DNA of 64,000 nt from Mucilaginibacter terrae (GCF_031951985.1 NZ_JAVLVU010000001.1:1736001-1800000); one strand, 5' to 3'. Numbered from the stretch's first letter, positions 52,010 through 60,666 are shown. Numbers and translations: made by a program. The notes: generated by a model from the sequence alone, not told the origin.

Positions 52010-52956
52010 ATGTCAGACAGAAGAGATTTTATCAAGCAAACCGGCCTGCTATCAATGGCTGGTATTATAGGAGTAAATCAGCTTGCTAATGCTGAAACGA
52101 CTGGCAAGGTTTATGCATCTACGCGATCAAAATGGGCAGATGGCTCAAGGCTGGTGGTGTCTGCCACCATGCTGTTTGAAGCAGGCGGGCAACCCGATAA
52201 TGCACCAAGTCCATTTCCGCCCAACATGAAACCAGGTTACAAAGATTTACCCGCAGCCACCTGGTACGAATATGGTTACAAAGAAGGTATCCCCCGCATG
52301 CTGGACAACTGGGATAAATTAGGCATCAAGGTAACAACTCACATGGTAGGTTCAGCCGTTTTAAAGAATCCAGTTTTGGCCAAGGAGATTGTAGATCGTG
52401 GGCACGAGGCATCGCCACGGAATGACTTGGAAAGATGAATATGATATGTCTTATGACGAGGAAAAAAAATTCATTAAAGACGGTATAGATGCGATAAAAG
52501 AAAGTAACCGGGCAAACCGCAGTCGGTTATAACGCCAATTTCCTTCGCCGCAGTGAAAACACGCTGAAAATATTGCAGGAGTTGGGATGTATTTATCATA
52601 TTGATGACTTGAGCCGGGACGAACCTTTTATTGTAAAAGTCAATCAAAAAGATTTTGCTGTTGTTCCGTACACTGTTCGTAATAACGATCTGGGGATGAT
52701 AGAGCTAAAAAACTTCTCGCCAGATCAATATATCACACAGATCAAGATGGAGTTCGATCAGCTTTATGAAGAGGCAGCAATAAAACGCAGGCAACTCTCC
52801 TTAACTTTTCATGACCGCGTTAGTGGTACGCCTCAGATGGTAAAAGCTGCCACGGAGTTAATTAAGTATATGCAGAAGCATCCCGGCGTTTCATTTAAAC
52901 GCAAAGACGAAATAGCTGAAATGACGCTAAAAGATCCGACAAGTCTGCGCGAGTAA
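52010..52956 (+). pseudogene. Polysaccharide deacetylase (NodB/PuuE-like), twice frameshifted
   Basis: Starts with a Tat-type signal (SDRRDFIKQTGLLSMAGI) and continues as a NodB-like deacetylase/allantoinase-type protein ('WYEYGYKEGIPRMLDNWDKLGIKVTTHMVG...IVDRGHEA'). Frame is lost at 52415-52416 (one extra C; 'HGMTWKDEYDMSYDEEKKF' continues in the next frame) and again at 52506-52507 (one extra A; 'TGQTAVGYNANFLRRSENTLKILQELGC' follows). The third part runs to 52956 with 'RQLSLTFHDRVSGTPQMVKAATELIKYM'. Two single-base insertions either inactivate the gene or reflect sequencing errors. Without them it is a normal exported deacetylase of about 315 residues. Confidence 0.85.
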
Positions 52957-53059
52957 TTTCGCACATAAAGTTGACAGCTGCTCATTTGAGTAGCCTTTAA
53001 CGCTATTGGGCATCAACAATATTTACTGCCGCTTTTTTAAAAAACTTAATTGAATCATT

Positions 53060-53935
53060 ATGTCAAAAATATTAGTAACAGGAGTTACAGGTAAAATTGG
53101 AAGAGGAACGGTTAAACAACTGTTGAAAAAGGGTGTTCCAGCAAACGAGATTATAGGTCTATCCCGAAAAAAAGATGGACTTGGTGATCTGATTGCTAAG
53201 GGTTTTGAAATCCGAATTGGCGATTACTTCGATTATGATTCTTTATTACATGCTTTTAAAGGCGTTGATAAAATAATGCTTACGAGTGCAGTTGCTTTTT
53301 CAGATCGGTTTACTCAACATTATAACGTAATTACGGCGGCACGCCAGGCTGGTGTAAAGCATGTAGTGTATATGTCGATCATGCGCAAAGAAGGTTCAGG
53401 CCGTGTAATGCCGGAAATTACGGAATCAGATCTGTTTACTGAACAAGTACTTAAATCATCAGGGATTGGTTATACTGTTGTGTACCACCCTCCGTTTATA
53501 GATGTTCTTTCTCTTTATTACGATGCGGATCCCTTTCAAAATGGGATCCTTGTTCCGGCAGGCAACGGAAAAATGGCACCTGCAACCAGGGACGAGCTTG
53601 CGGAAGCACATGCCGAAATACTTTCCACAGCAGGACACGAAATGAAAACCTACTCGTTAGGCGGCAGCGAAGCCATCTCATTTGCCGACATCGCTAAAAC
53701 ACTTACAGATGTTACCGGAAAGCCGGTACCCTTTTCGACCATCACAACTGAAGCATACATTGACGATTTAGTTGCAAAAGGGATGCCTCAAAAGGTCGCA
53801 GAATTTTTGATGAATTGGGTAGTTTCTATTGAAGAAGGTGAATTCGGGCATCAGTCGGGCGATTTAGAACGACTGATAGCGAGGAGAGCAACAAATTTTA
53901 AAGACTATGTTAAAGTTAACTCCTTAAATACTTAG
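53060..53935 (+). CDS. NmrA-family NAD(P)H-binding reductase (QorB-like)
   Basis: 291 residues. N-terminal 'ILVTGVTGKIGRGTVKQLLKKG' (GxxGxxG), 'GLSRKKDG', 'RIGDYFDYDSLLHAFKGVDKIMLTSAV', 'AARQAGVKHVVYMSIM' and 'TRDELAEAHAEILST'. These match NmrA-like atypical SDRs such as quinone oxidoreductase QorB, which use NADPH to reduce quinones. No catalytic Tyr motif is expected. Single-gene unit after the broken deacetylase. Adds another reductase to the cargo. Confidence 0.9.
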   Translation: MSKILVTGVTGKIGRGTVKQLLKKGVPANEIIGLSRKKDGLGDLIAKGFEIRIGDYFDYDSLLHAFKGVDKIMLTSAVAFSDRFTQHYNVITAARQAGVKHVVYMSIMRKEGSGRVMPEITESDLFTEQVLKSSGIGYTVVYHPPFIDVLSLYYDADPFQNGILVPAGNGKMAPATRDELAEAHAEILSTAGHEMKTYSLGGSEAISFADIAKTLTDVTGKPVPFSTITTEAYIDDLVAKGMPQKVAEFLMNWVVSIEEGEFGHQSGDLERLIARRATNFKDYVKVNSLNT

Positions 53936-54311
53936 TTATTAGGATATCAATTAGCAGGACTGACTTGGGAAAAAACGGGTTATCATAGTTTCACTTTTCT
54001 TTTTTTGCTAAACAAGCTCAAAACATTGTTGTCTTACTATAGCTTAATCAAGACTTAGCTAAACAGAACATCGATTTTTTATAGTGTTATTGGCTTCAAT
54101 ATCTCACGAAAATTTTATATCAGGGATTAAAAACGCGAATGCCGGACCTATGTTATATGCCGTTCGATTCACGTAACCATTTATGGCATCCCTAGATAAA
54201 AATGCTTTAACGTAGAGAAATCTTTTTACGCTGTCTTTGTTGACATCATGCAGTAAGCAATATATATGGCTTTTCGTTAAATAATCAGAATTTTGCCGAG
54301 CCGTATTAACA
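53936..54311. other. Intergenic region without a recognised gene
   Basis: About 375 bp, AT-rich, between convergent genes. A 75-codon open frame on the minus strand (54104-54331) overlaps the nuclease gene's end, begins with TTG and matches nothing I know; I do not call it. A poly-T tract at about 53998-54007 may end the reductase transcript. Confidence 0.4.
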
Positions 54312-55352
54312 TCATAAAAGGCTGTCCTCAATTTGAGCGATAGTTGGAAAGCTGTCTTTTAAATTGTCCGGCACTAAATGAGTAATTTGGTATTCCGCGA
54401 CACCAATCGGATTTTTAACGCCTTTCAACGCATATTCGGTAATTACTTTATTCTTTTCTTTACATATTAAGATACCAATTGCAGGCAAATCCAAATTGTG
54501 CTTTAATTGACTATCAACCGCGTTTAGATAAAAATTAAGTTTACCGGCATATTCAGGAATAAACTTACCGGTTTTCAGTTCAATAACTACAAAACAGCGA
54601 AGCTTTAAATGGTAAAATAACAGATCAATAAAGAAATTTTCACCTCCGACCGTTAAAGGATATTGACGGCCCACATAGCTAAAGCCGCGTCCCAACTCCA
54701 TCAATAATTTAGTCATTTGACTAACTAAGCCATTCTCAAGATCCCTTTCTGAATGAAGGGTTGCTATACTCAAAAAATCAAATTTATAAGGATCTTTAAA
54801 TACTTCTTGGGCCAGGTCATTTTGCATTGAATCCAAGGTTGCAGAAAAATTCGTAGTAGCAGCCCCGCGGCGGCTAAACAATCGCCCTTCAATTTGATGC
54901 ACAAGTACATTCCTGCTCCATCCGTTTCTGACTGCCTCAGCAATATAAAAGTATCGTTCTTCAATATTTTTGATCTTATCCAACAGCGTGATGTGATGAT
55001 ACCAGGGTAATTGTGCAAGTGGCGCTTGCACAATTTGACCCCTTTCCTGAATTTGTGCAGGCGGCGCTTGCACAAATTCGGGATACGCTTCTGCGAAGGC
55101 CCGCATATATTTGAGGTTCCTTGGTGAAATCCCTTTCATATCCGGATAAAGCGAACTAAGATCTCTGGCGAGACGGTCAATGACTTTAGCGCCCCACCCC
55201 TCCTGCCGTTGCTTGACTAAAATGTTATAACCTATTTTCCAGTACAATTCTAAAAGTTGGCTATTGACGGTCAAGGCCACTTTTAATTTGGCTCTTTCTA
55301 TTTCACTTCTGAGATCATTCAAAAGTAAATCATAGTTTTTTTCTTTATTCAT
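54312..55352 (-). CDS. YhcG/DUF1016 family PDDEXK nuclease
   Basis: 346 residues from ATG at 55352, fixed by a strong ribosome binding site (GAGGAGG). N-terminal DUF1016 domain ('INSQLLELYWKIGYNIL'-like, here 'VNSQLLELYWKIGYNILVKQRQEGWGAKVIDRLARDL') and C-terminal PDDEXK nuclease domain: 'FFIDLLFYHLKLRCFVVIELKTGKF' with Asp and the E-L-K active-site pair. Such proteins are frequent on mobile elements and may act in DNA repair or defence. In the middle, 'QAPPAQ' and 'QAPLAQ' are encoded by two palindromic DNA repeats. 15 bp downstream of the integrase and same strand. Confidence 0.88.
   Translation of the reverse strand: MNKEKNYDLLLNDLRSEIERAKLKVALTVNSQLLELYWKIGYNILVKQRQEGWGAKVIDRLARDLSSLYPDMKGISPRNLKYMRAFAEAYPEFVQAPPAQIQERGQIVQAPLAQLPWYHHITLLDKIKNIEERYFYIAEAVRNGWSRNVLVHQIEGRLFSRRGAATTNFSATLDSMQNDLAQEVFKDPYKFDFLSIATLHSERDLENGLVSQMTKLLMELGRGFSYVGRQYPLTVGGENFFIDLLFYHLKLRCFVVIELKTGKFIPEYAGKLNFYLNAVDSQLKHNLDLPAIGILICKEKNKVITEYALKGVKNPIGVAEYQITHLVPDNLKDSFPTIAQIEDSLL
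55009..55078. repeat. Two tandem palindromic repeats inside the nuclease gene
   Basis: Copy A (55009-55035): AATTGTGCAAG-TGGCG-CTTGCACAATT, 11-bp perfect arms. Copy B (55050-55078): 10-bp arms AATTTGTGCA / TGCACAAATT around a GGCGGCGCT core. They are 14 bp apart and encode the QAP(P/L)AQ repeats in frame. They resemble an in-frame duplicated palindromic element. Confidence 0.65.
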
Positions 55353-55367
55353 CAACTTCCTCCTCAA

Positions 55368-56627
55368 TCAAATATTATTAGTTAATATCTGGTCCTCAGT
55401 TATAAATTTGCTTTTCGCAAGCCGTTTTTTCAAAGTATCCATGTCTTCACTGACCTTGACAGCGAGAACTTTTGCGTAATGTTGGGTTTGCCTTAATGAT
55501 TTATGACCCATCATTTTACTGATTGATTCCATCGGCACGTTGTTGGCCAGCGTTACTGTTGTTGCAAAAGTATTTCGTGCCATTTTAGAACTTAATTCTT
55601 TGTCGACGTCACAACGGTCAGCAAGTTCCTTTAAGTAGGAGTTATACTTTTGATTACTCAAAACCGGAAGTAGCATGTCCTTGATTATGCAATCATCATC
55701 ATCCTCATATTTTGAAAGGATCTTCTGCGTGATGGGCAACAATGGGATGAAGGCCGGGGTTCCCGTTTTTTGCCTGTTTTTATAGATTCTCAACTCCCCT
55801 TTTGAATCAATATTGACCTCTGAACGTTTCAGTTGCTTGACGTCGATAAAAGACAAACCCGTAAAACAGCAAAAGATGAAAACGTCACGTACACGAGACA
55901 ATCGCGCGTTAGTTAGCTTTTTAGCTGCAATTGCCTGAAGTTCTTCCTTATTCAAATAAATGGTTTCAACCTCTTCACGACCCATTGGGAATTTGGTAAA
56001 AGGATCACCGGTCAGCCAACCATTGTCGACACAATCCAACACGATCTTTTTCATGTTGGCAATATTTTTTAATGCAGAATTATGGTTAAGGCCCTTGTTG
56101 ATCCTGTACCAATTGTACAACCGTTTGATAAATGCCAGGTCGAGCGAAAGTATATTGATATCAGTGCAACTATATTCTTTTTTAAGAAACTGCAGGGTAT
56201 GCTTATAGGTAGTATTGAAATTCGTGCAGGTGCCGTTTGAAACACCTTTACCGACCATTGCCTCTAAATCTTCATTATGCTTACGGAATAGCGACATCAG
56301 CATCCATTGTCTTTGCTCCGTTCCAGATAGTAGGTCACGGATTGCCATAGCCGTGACTACCTTGCCTTTTTCAATCAGTTGTTTTCTTGCCTCATAAGCC
56401 TTGTTCTGCAAAACATCCAGGTAAGTGTTAAGTGCCCTTGCGTCCTCTTTAGTCCCTGAAGCACGATTGCTCCTCACATTCCAGCGGGATGGCTCCCAGG
56501 AACGTTTAGCTGACAACTCTTTTTCGATGCCGTCTACAGTGATACGAAGGTAAACCGGCATCTCGCCGCCTTTGTAGTTTTTTGGTCGCTTTAAATAGGT
56601 TAAAAGACCGAAGCTTTTTTCTAACAT
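55368..56627 (-). CDS. Tyrosine recombinase/integrase (IntDOT-like)
   Basis: 419 residues. Arm-binding/SAM-like N-terminus (from 'GLLTYLKRPKNYKGGEMPVYLRITVDG'), core-binding domain (about 112-215) and catalytic domain (about 220-400). Catalytic positions: Ser259 (TGLS) where most recombinases have Arg I, as in the CTnDOT integrase; K287; K348-x-x-R351 where H-x-x-R is usual; H375 (GHKS) and nucleophile Y384 (HYAKV). It would catalyse integration and excision of the element at the tRNA-Ser gene 250 bp away. Gene is oriented away from the tRNA, so transcription of int runs inward. Confidence 0.93.
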   Translation of the reverse strand: MLEKSFGLLTYLKRPKNYKGGEMPVYLRITVDGIEKELSAKRSWEPSRWNVRSNRASGTKEDARALNTYLDVLQNKAYEARKQLIEKGKVVTAMAIRDLLSGTEQRQWMLMSLFRKHNEDLEAMVGKGVSNGTCTNFNTTYKHTLQFLKKEYSCTDINILSLDLAFIKRLYNWYRINKGLNHNSALKNIANMKKIVLDCVDNGWLTGDPFTKFPMGREEVETIYLNKEELQAIAAKKLTNARLSRVRDVFIFCCFTGLSFIDVKQLKRSEVNIDSKGELRIYKNRQKTGTPAFIPLLPITQKILSKYEDDDDCIIKDMLLPVLSNQKYNSYLKELADRCDVDKELSSKMARNTFATTVTLANNVPMESISKMMGHKSLRQTQHYAKVLAVKVSEDMDTLKKRLAKSKFITEDQILTNNI

Positions 56628-56706
56628 AACGATAGATTTTATGGTGAATAAATATCGAAATGCAATAGAAAAATGTCAAGATGTTCATGGAGTGAACATC
56701 TTGTCT

Positions 56707-56787
56707 ATCAATACTTTACGGCACTTTGGGTGAGTCATTCACCCCGAGGGGTAGGTGACTACACGAATGACTCACCCAAATATTGAT
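56707..56787. repeat. Nested inverted repeats between integrase and tRNA (putative attachment-site region)
   Basis: Perfect 16-bp arms TTTGGGTGAGTCATTC (56725-56740) and its complement (56765-56780), 24-bp centre. Outer arms ATCAATA (56707-56713) and TATTGAT (56781-56787). The left arm itself begins GGGTGA-GTCAT-TCACCC (56728-56744), and ACCCC-GA-GGGGT lies at 56741-56752. This is the expected place for integrase or directionality-factor binding sites. Confidence 0.6.
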
Positions 56788-56821
56788 GCTTTTTGAACAT
56801 TTTGCACAATGCCTAAAAGCA

Positions 56822-56857
56822 CAAAAGCCTGTAAATCAATCGATTTACAGGCTTTTG
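56822..56857 (-). terminator. Rho-independent terminator of tRNA-Ser
   Basis: Perfect 16-bp arms (CAAAAGCCTGTAAATC / complement, 56822-56837 and 56842-56857), loop 4 nt, 20 bp downstream of the tRNA 3' end. On the minus strand the stem ends in TTTTG. It could also terminate int antisense transcripts. Confidence 0.8.
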
Positions 56858-56877
56858 TTGTTGTTTGTTATCACTAT

Positions 56878-56967
56878 TGGCGGTGAGGGAGGGATTCGAA
56901 CCCTCGGTACAGTTTCCCGTACGTCAGTTTAGCAAACTGATCCTTTCGGCCTCTCAGGCACCTCACC
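56878..56967 (-). tRNA. tRNA-Ser (anticodon GCT)
   Basis: 90-nt class II tRNA on the minus strand. Acceptor stem GGTGAGG / CCTCACC, discriminator G and encoded CCA (56878-56880), anticodon stem-loop CAGTT-TGCTAAA-CTG with GCT, a long variable arm, and the T-loop GGTTCGAATCC. The 3' end faces the integrase and ICE, as expected for a tRNA attachment site. The gene is intact, restored by the element's own copy of the 3' end. Confidence 0.95.
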
Positions 56968-57052
56968 GGTTATTTTTAGAACAATCTGTCTTCCGTTTGG
57001 GATTGCAAATATAGCAATTGAAGTTATGTGTCAAAAAAAAATTTCAGGTATT

Positions 57053-59116
57053 TTAATAATCTATCCGCACATGGTAAATACTCATCAGCATGCGTTTAAA
57101 TATACTTTTTATAGTTTCAATATCTTTTAATGTAATGTCGCTGTCTTTCAGTTGATTCTGATTCAGTTTGTAGTTCACAATGCGATCAACCAGGTCGCTG
57201 ATGGATTGCTGGTCGGGTTCTTTGAGTGAGCGTGAGGCAGCCTCAACTGAATCGGCCAGCATCAAAACACCGGTCTCTTTAGAGAAAGGAATAGGCCCGG
57301 GATAGCGGAAAATGTTCTCATCAATGAATTTTTCGGGGAAGTTTTTCAGGAACGACTGGTAAAAATAATCTACCCGGGTATTACCATGGTGGGTACGGAT
57401 GAAGTTGATGATGGCATCGGGTAGGTTTGCCTTTTGCGCCATCTCCACCCCTTTTCGTACGTGACTGATGATAATCTGCGCACTCTCTTCATACGAGAGT
57501 TTATCATGCGGATTAAAACCTGCTGTTTGGTTCTCAATAAAGTAAAGCGGATTTTCCATCTTACCAATATCATGGTATAAGGCCCCTGCCCTAACCAGCA
57601 GTGCGTTGCCTCCTATGCTGTAAATGGCATTCTCGGCCAGGTTGGCCACCTGTAACGAGTGCTGGAATGTTCCTGGTGCTTTAAAAGCCATTTCGCGCAG
57701 TATCGCGGCGTTGGTATTAGTAAGCTCAATAAGGGTAAGATCAGACGTGATACCAAACACCTTTTCGAACGCGTAAATAAGCGGGTAAGCCAGCAAAGTA
57801 AGCATCACACTCACCACAAACGGAAAGAACTCAACCCACTCAATAGTGGTAACATCGCCTTCGCGTATAAATGATATACCCAAAAACGAGATAAGGTAGG
57901 TTAACGTAATAATTAAGGCCGAAGTAAGAAACTGTCCCCTGCGCAACAAGTTTTTAATACTATAAATAGATACCATGCCCGCAGTAATTTCATAAAAGGC
58001 AAACTCGAAGCTGTTAGGCACATAAAAACCGGCAATCATTATTACCAGCAAATGAATATTCAGCGCCAAACGGGTATCAAACAGTATGCGGATAATGATA
58101 GGTACAATACAGTAAGGTATGTAATACAGGTTGGGCAACTGCACACTTATAGCCCACGAAAGTGTGGCCAGCATGGCTGTAATAACCAACAATATAAGCC
58201 CCACAAGGCGGTTATCATGGTAAATATCTTTACGGAAGAGATACAGAAACACGATAAGCAGCGTAACCGTTAACCCAACCAGTAAAAATTGCCCTAATGA
58301 TACCAGTTTACGGTCGCCGTTAAGGCGGGCACTATCTTCAAAATACTTTTTGTATGACAAGAGCTTTTGGTAAACTTCATCATTAATTACAGCGCCCTTA
58401 GTAATAATTACCTCATCCTTTTGCACCATACCCAGCGTTAACGATATATTATCTAAAGCATCGCGCTTTAAGCGGTTGGTGAGCTTATCATCGTAAACCA
58501 AATTGTTTTGCAGGCGGTTTTGCAATATATCGAGCATAAAAGCCCGGTTTATGTTCAAAAGATTAAGTTCCTGCTCAAAGTAACCAATAGCTTTTTCTTT
58601 AGTGTAAAGCCCTGAGGTGTTTTTATTGGTCGATACATTTTTGCTTACAACGGTTATGTTGTAGTTTTCGTCGGCAGGTTGGTCTTTAATGCCGGGAGTA
58701 AGCAAACCCGTGCTGTACACTTTATTAAGCAATACTTTACCGGCTTCAATGTAGCGAGGCTTCAGTTTTTCAGGTATACCGGCAGTAGTCCATTTCAGGT
58801 TCAGGTCGTCTATAAAACCTTGTATCTGCTGGTCTTGCATGTCGGGCTTTAGCTGGTAAACCGGCGATATATTTTTAAGAGCATCGGCCTGGTCGCGTTC
58901 CAGTTCGGCTGAGGTTTTGAGTATGGCAAAGGCATGCGGGGCAACCAGTTCTTTTTGGTTCCATACGCGGCCCTTTTCAAACTCGTACCTAAATTTAGTT
59001 TGCTTGGGCAATGCCACTATGATCAGGAACACGCTGGCGAGTATCATGATAAATTTTACCAAAACAGCGTATTTACGCAGTAAAGCTTTTTGCCTCGAAA
59101 TACTAAATTTTGCCAT
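57053..59116 (-). CDS. 7TM-HD family phosphohydrolase (PgpH-like)
   Basis: 687 residues. One N-terminal membrane helix (about 15-40), a large extracytoplasmic 7TMR-HDED region (about 45-275), a seven-helix membrane block (about 280-455) and a C-terminal HDIG domain with 'HSLQVANLAENA...RAGALYHDIGKMENP' and 'IINFIRTHHGNTRVDYFY'. This is the PgpH layout; such enzymes hydrolyse cyclic di-AMP. Housekeeping chromosomal gene directly beyond the tRNA. Its downstream end is 85 bp from the tRNA. Confidence 0.95.
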   Translation of the reverse strand: MAKFSISRQKALLRKYAVLVKFIMILASVFLIIVALPKQTKFRYEFEKGRVWNQKELVAPHAFAILKTSAELERDQADALKNISPVYQLKPDMQDQQIQGFIDDLNLKWTTAGIPEKLKPRYIEAGKVLLNKVYSTGLLTPGIKDQPADENYNITVVSKNVSTNKNTSGLYTKEKAIGYFEQELNLLNINRAFMLDILQNRLQNNLVYDDKLTNRLKRDALDNISLTLGMVQKDEVIITKGAVINDEVYQKLLSYKKYFEDSARLNGDRKLVSLGQFLLVGLTVTLLIVFLYLFRKDIYHDNRLVGLILLVITAMLATLSWAISVQLPNLYYIPYCIVPIIIRILFDTRLALNIHLLVIMIAGFYVPNSFEFAFYEITAGMVSIYSIKNLLRRGQFLTSALIITLTYLISFLGISFIREGDVTTIEWVEFFPFVVSVMLTLLAYPLIYAFEKVFGITSDLTLIELTNTNAAILREMAFKAPGTFQHSLQVANLAENAIYSIGGNALLVRAGALYHDIGKMENPLYFIENQTAGFNPHDKLSYEESAQIIISHVRKGVEMAQKANLPDAIINFIRTHHGNTRVDYFYQSFLKNFPEKFIDENIFRYPGPIPFSKETGVLMLADSVEAASRSLKEPDQQSISDLVDRIVNYKLNQNQLKDSDITLKDIETIKSIFKRMLMSIYHVRIDY

Positions 59117-59169
59117 CCAAACTCTTTATAATCAAATATACCCCATTTTTATGCTTTGAGGCTAATAGC

Positions 59170-59191
59170 TGCAATTATAGTGTAAATTGCA
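59170..59191. promoter_or_regulatory. Inverted repeat in the divergent promoter region
   Basis: TGCAATT-N8-AATTGCA lies 54 bp upstream of the HD-phosphohydrolase start and 72 bp before the plus-strand gene at 59263. It may be a regulator site or only an AT-rich dyad. Confidence 0.3.
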
Positions 59192-59262
59192 ACAATTATA
59201 CAGCATAAGCGTTTGTTTAAATAATTAGCGCTGCGCACATTTAAACCAGTTTTATACCTGTA

Positions 59263-60183
59263 ATGAAACGTATTTGGCTAATTATATGGTTATTAATTGC
59301 CTGCCTGTGCAAACCAGCATTGGCACAGCGCTTTAACACGCCCGACCAGCTCAACCAGCTGCGCCCCCTGCAAGACAGCCTTAAGCGGCTTGGCTACCAG
59401 ATGTTTAATAACGAAAACGATCTGGAGCGCAAAAACGCCAACTATAATTTTATACGCACCCTGGTTAAAGCGCTTAAGGTGCCTAACTCATATGCCTTTA
59501 ATTTCGATTCGTTAAAAACCATCAGCATACTGCGATCGCCCGATAATAAGTTTCGCATACTTACCTGGTACAACATGAATGAGGATGGTAGCTATCGCTT
59601 TTTCGGCACTATTCAAATGAACACGGGCGGCAAGCTGCTGCTTTATCCTTTAGAAGATTATTCGGCGTTTATTAAAAACCCCGAAGACTCGGTAGTTAAT
59701 AACAAGAAATGGTTTGGCGCGCAGTATTACAAAATAATTGCGGTAGGTACTATAAATCCATATTATGTTTTATTAGGATGGAAAGGCCATACGGTAAAAT
59801 CAACCAAAAAAGTTATCGAGGCATTATCCTTTAAAAAAACCGAACCTACCTTTGGGATGCCGGTATTTCAGGGTAACAAAAAAACACGTAACCGTATAGT
59901 TTTTGAGTATAACCGGCAGGCATCAATGCTGTTACGCTATGTACCCGAGCAGGATATAATTGTTTTTGACCACCTTGCCCCCCCCGATGATAAAATGAAA
60001 ATGCAGCCCGACAGGTACGGCCCTGATCTAACCTACGATGGGTACAAACTCACCAACGGCAAGTGGATGTATAAGGATAACCTTGACATGCGCAACATAC
60101 CCGCCCCTGATGATGTGGACATTGTTGATCCTAAAAAGCAGGCTTTGAAGGACAGGAGCTTGGTACCCGTAAGAAAAAATTAA
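59263..60183 (+). CDS. Conserved secreted protein of unknown function (Bacteroidota)
   Basis: 306 residues. Signal peptide to about residue 21 (LIACLCKPALAQ). Mature protein is a single soluble domain with 'LPLQ..LKRLGYQMFN', 'SPDNKFRILTWYNMNEDGSYRFFGTIQMN' and 'YNRQASMLLRYVPEQDIIVFDHLAPPDDKM'; C-terminus is Pro/Asp-rich. I recognise it only as a protein family seen in this phylum next to PgpH-like genes. Periplasmic or outer-surface location likely. Divergent from the HD-phosphohydrolase gene. Confidence 0.8.
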   Translation: MKRIWLIIWLLIACLCKPALAQRFNTPDQLNQLRPLQDSLKRLGYQMFNNENDLERKNANYNFIRTLVKALKVPNSYAFNFDSLKTISILRSPDNKFRILTWYNMNEDGSYRFFGTIQMNTGGKLLLYPLEDYSAFIKNPEDSVVNNKKWFGAQYYKIIAVGTINPYYVLLGWKGHTVKSTKKVIEALSFKKTEPTFGMPVFQGNKKTRNRIVFEYNRQASMLLRYVPEQDIIVFDHLAPPDDKMKMQPDRYGPDLTYDGYKLTNGKWMYKDNLDMRNIPAPDDVDIVDPKKQALKDRSLVPVRKN

Positions 60184-60287
60184 AAATCGTCGTACTGTTT
60201 TAAAGTCCTTCGATTGTTCGTTATCAGCTCCATTTACAATAACGCTTTTTCTTCCAATGTTTAATTTATGTTAAGATTTACATAAGG

Positions 60288-60320
60288 TTTGAACAGAGGC
60301 ACACCCTATGCTTACATTTG
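60288..60320 (+). promoter_or_regulatory. Bacteroidota-type promoter
   Basis: TTTG (60288-60291), 21 bp, TACATTTG (60313-60320), matching the -33 TTTG / -7 TANNTTTG consensus. It lies 22 bp before the ATG of the small protein at 60343. Confidence 0.65.
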
Positions 60321-60342
60321 CACATTCTTCTTATTAAACATT

Positions 60343-60666
60343 ATGGATTTTAACGTAGCTACGCTGGAAGCAGCAGATCATATTATTCACTTTCATTATT
60401 ACGAAACGCTGGTAGCAAACAACGCCGACCAGGACTTATTGAAAATTAAAAACAAGTATGCCGAACACCTGGCTATATTTTTCCCTGAAATATCATTCCG
60501 CAACAACGAAAGTCAGCTTATACCGCTTCCGCATTTATACGAGTTGATCTTGAATAAGCTTAAAGGAATGAAATCAGGAGACATTCACCTCCTAATTGAA
60601 CGTTTAGAGAAAGATGCAAAGAAAATAAGGAAATTTTACAAGGCTCAGTTAGCCAATTCAAAGTAG
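60343..60666 (+). CDS. Small conserved cytoplasmic protein of unknown function
   Basis: 107 residues from ATG at 60343; the open frame starts 18 codons upstream, but that part overlaps the promoter. All-helical, charged ('LEAADHIIHFHYYETLVANNADQDLLKIKNKYAEHLAIFFPEISF...IHLLIERLEKDAKKIRKFYKAQL'), with no known motif. No signal or membrane segment. Probably a chromosomal protein specific to the phylum. Own promoter and its own strong terminator make it a single-gene unit. Confidence 0.75.
   Translation: MDFNVATLEAADHIIHFHYYETLVANNADQDLLKIKNKYAEHLAIFFPEISFRNNESQLIPLPHLYELILNKLKGMKSGDIHLLIERLEKDAKKIRKFYKAQLANSK

Larger units (their letters stand above)
1..56877. mobile_element. Right part of an integrative and conjugative element inserted at tRNA-Ser
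   Basis: The left edge holds the end of a Bacteroides-type conjugation operon (TraJ, TraK, TraM), the right edge an IntDOT-like tyrosine recombinase that ends 250 bp from the 3' end of a tRNA-Ser gene, and between them lies accessory cargo. Tyrosine recombinases of ICEs commonly use tRNA 3' ends as attachment sites, which fits the junction here. Genes beyond the tRNA are housekeeping. The left end, the VirB4-like TraG and the relaxase are outside the window, so the full extent is unknown. No second copy of the tRNA 3' sequence was seen inside the window. The cargo may be an accretion of more than one insertion, since composition changes along it. Confidence 0.8.

Noticed and set aside
54104..54331. 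75-codon minus-strand frame overlapping the end of the nuclease gene
   Set aside because: TTG start inside the upstream gene, no ribosome binding site of its own and no recognised motif.
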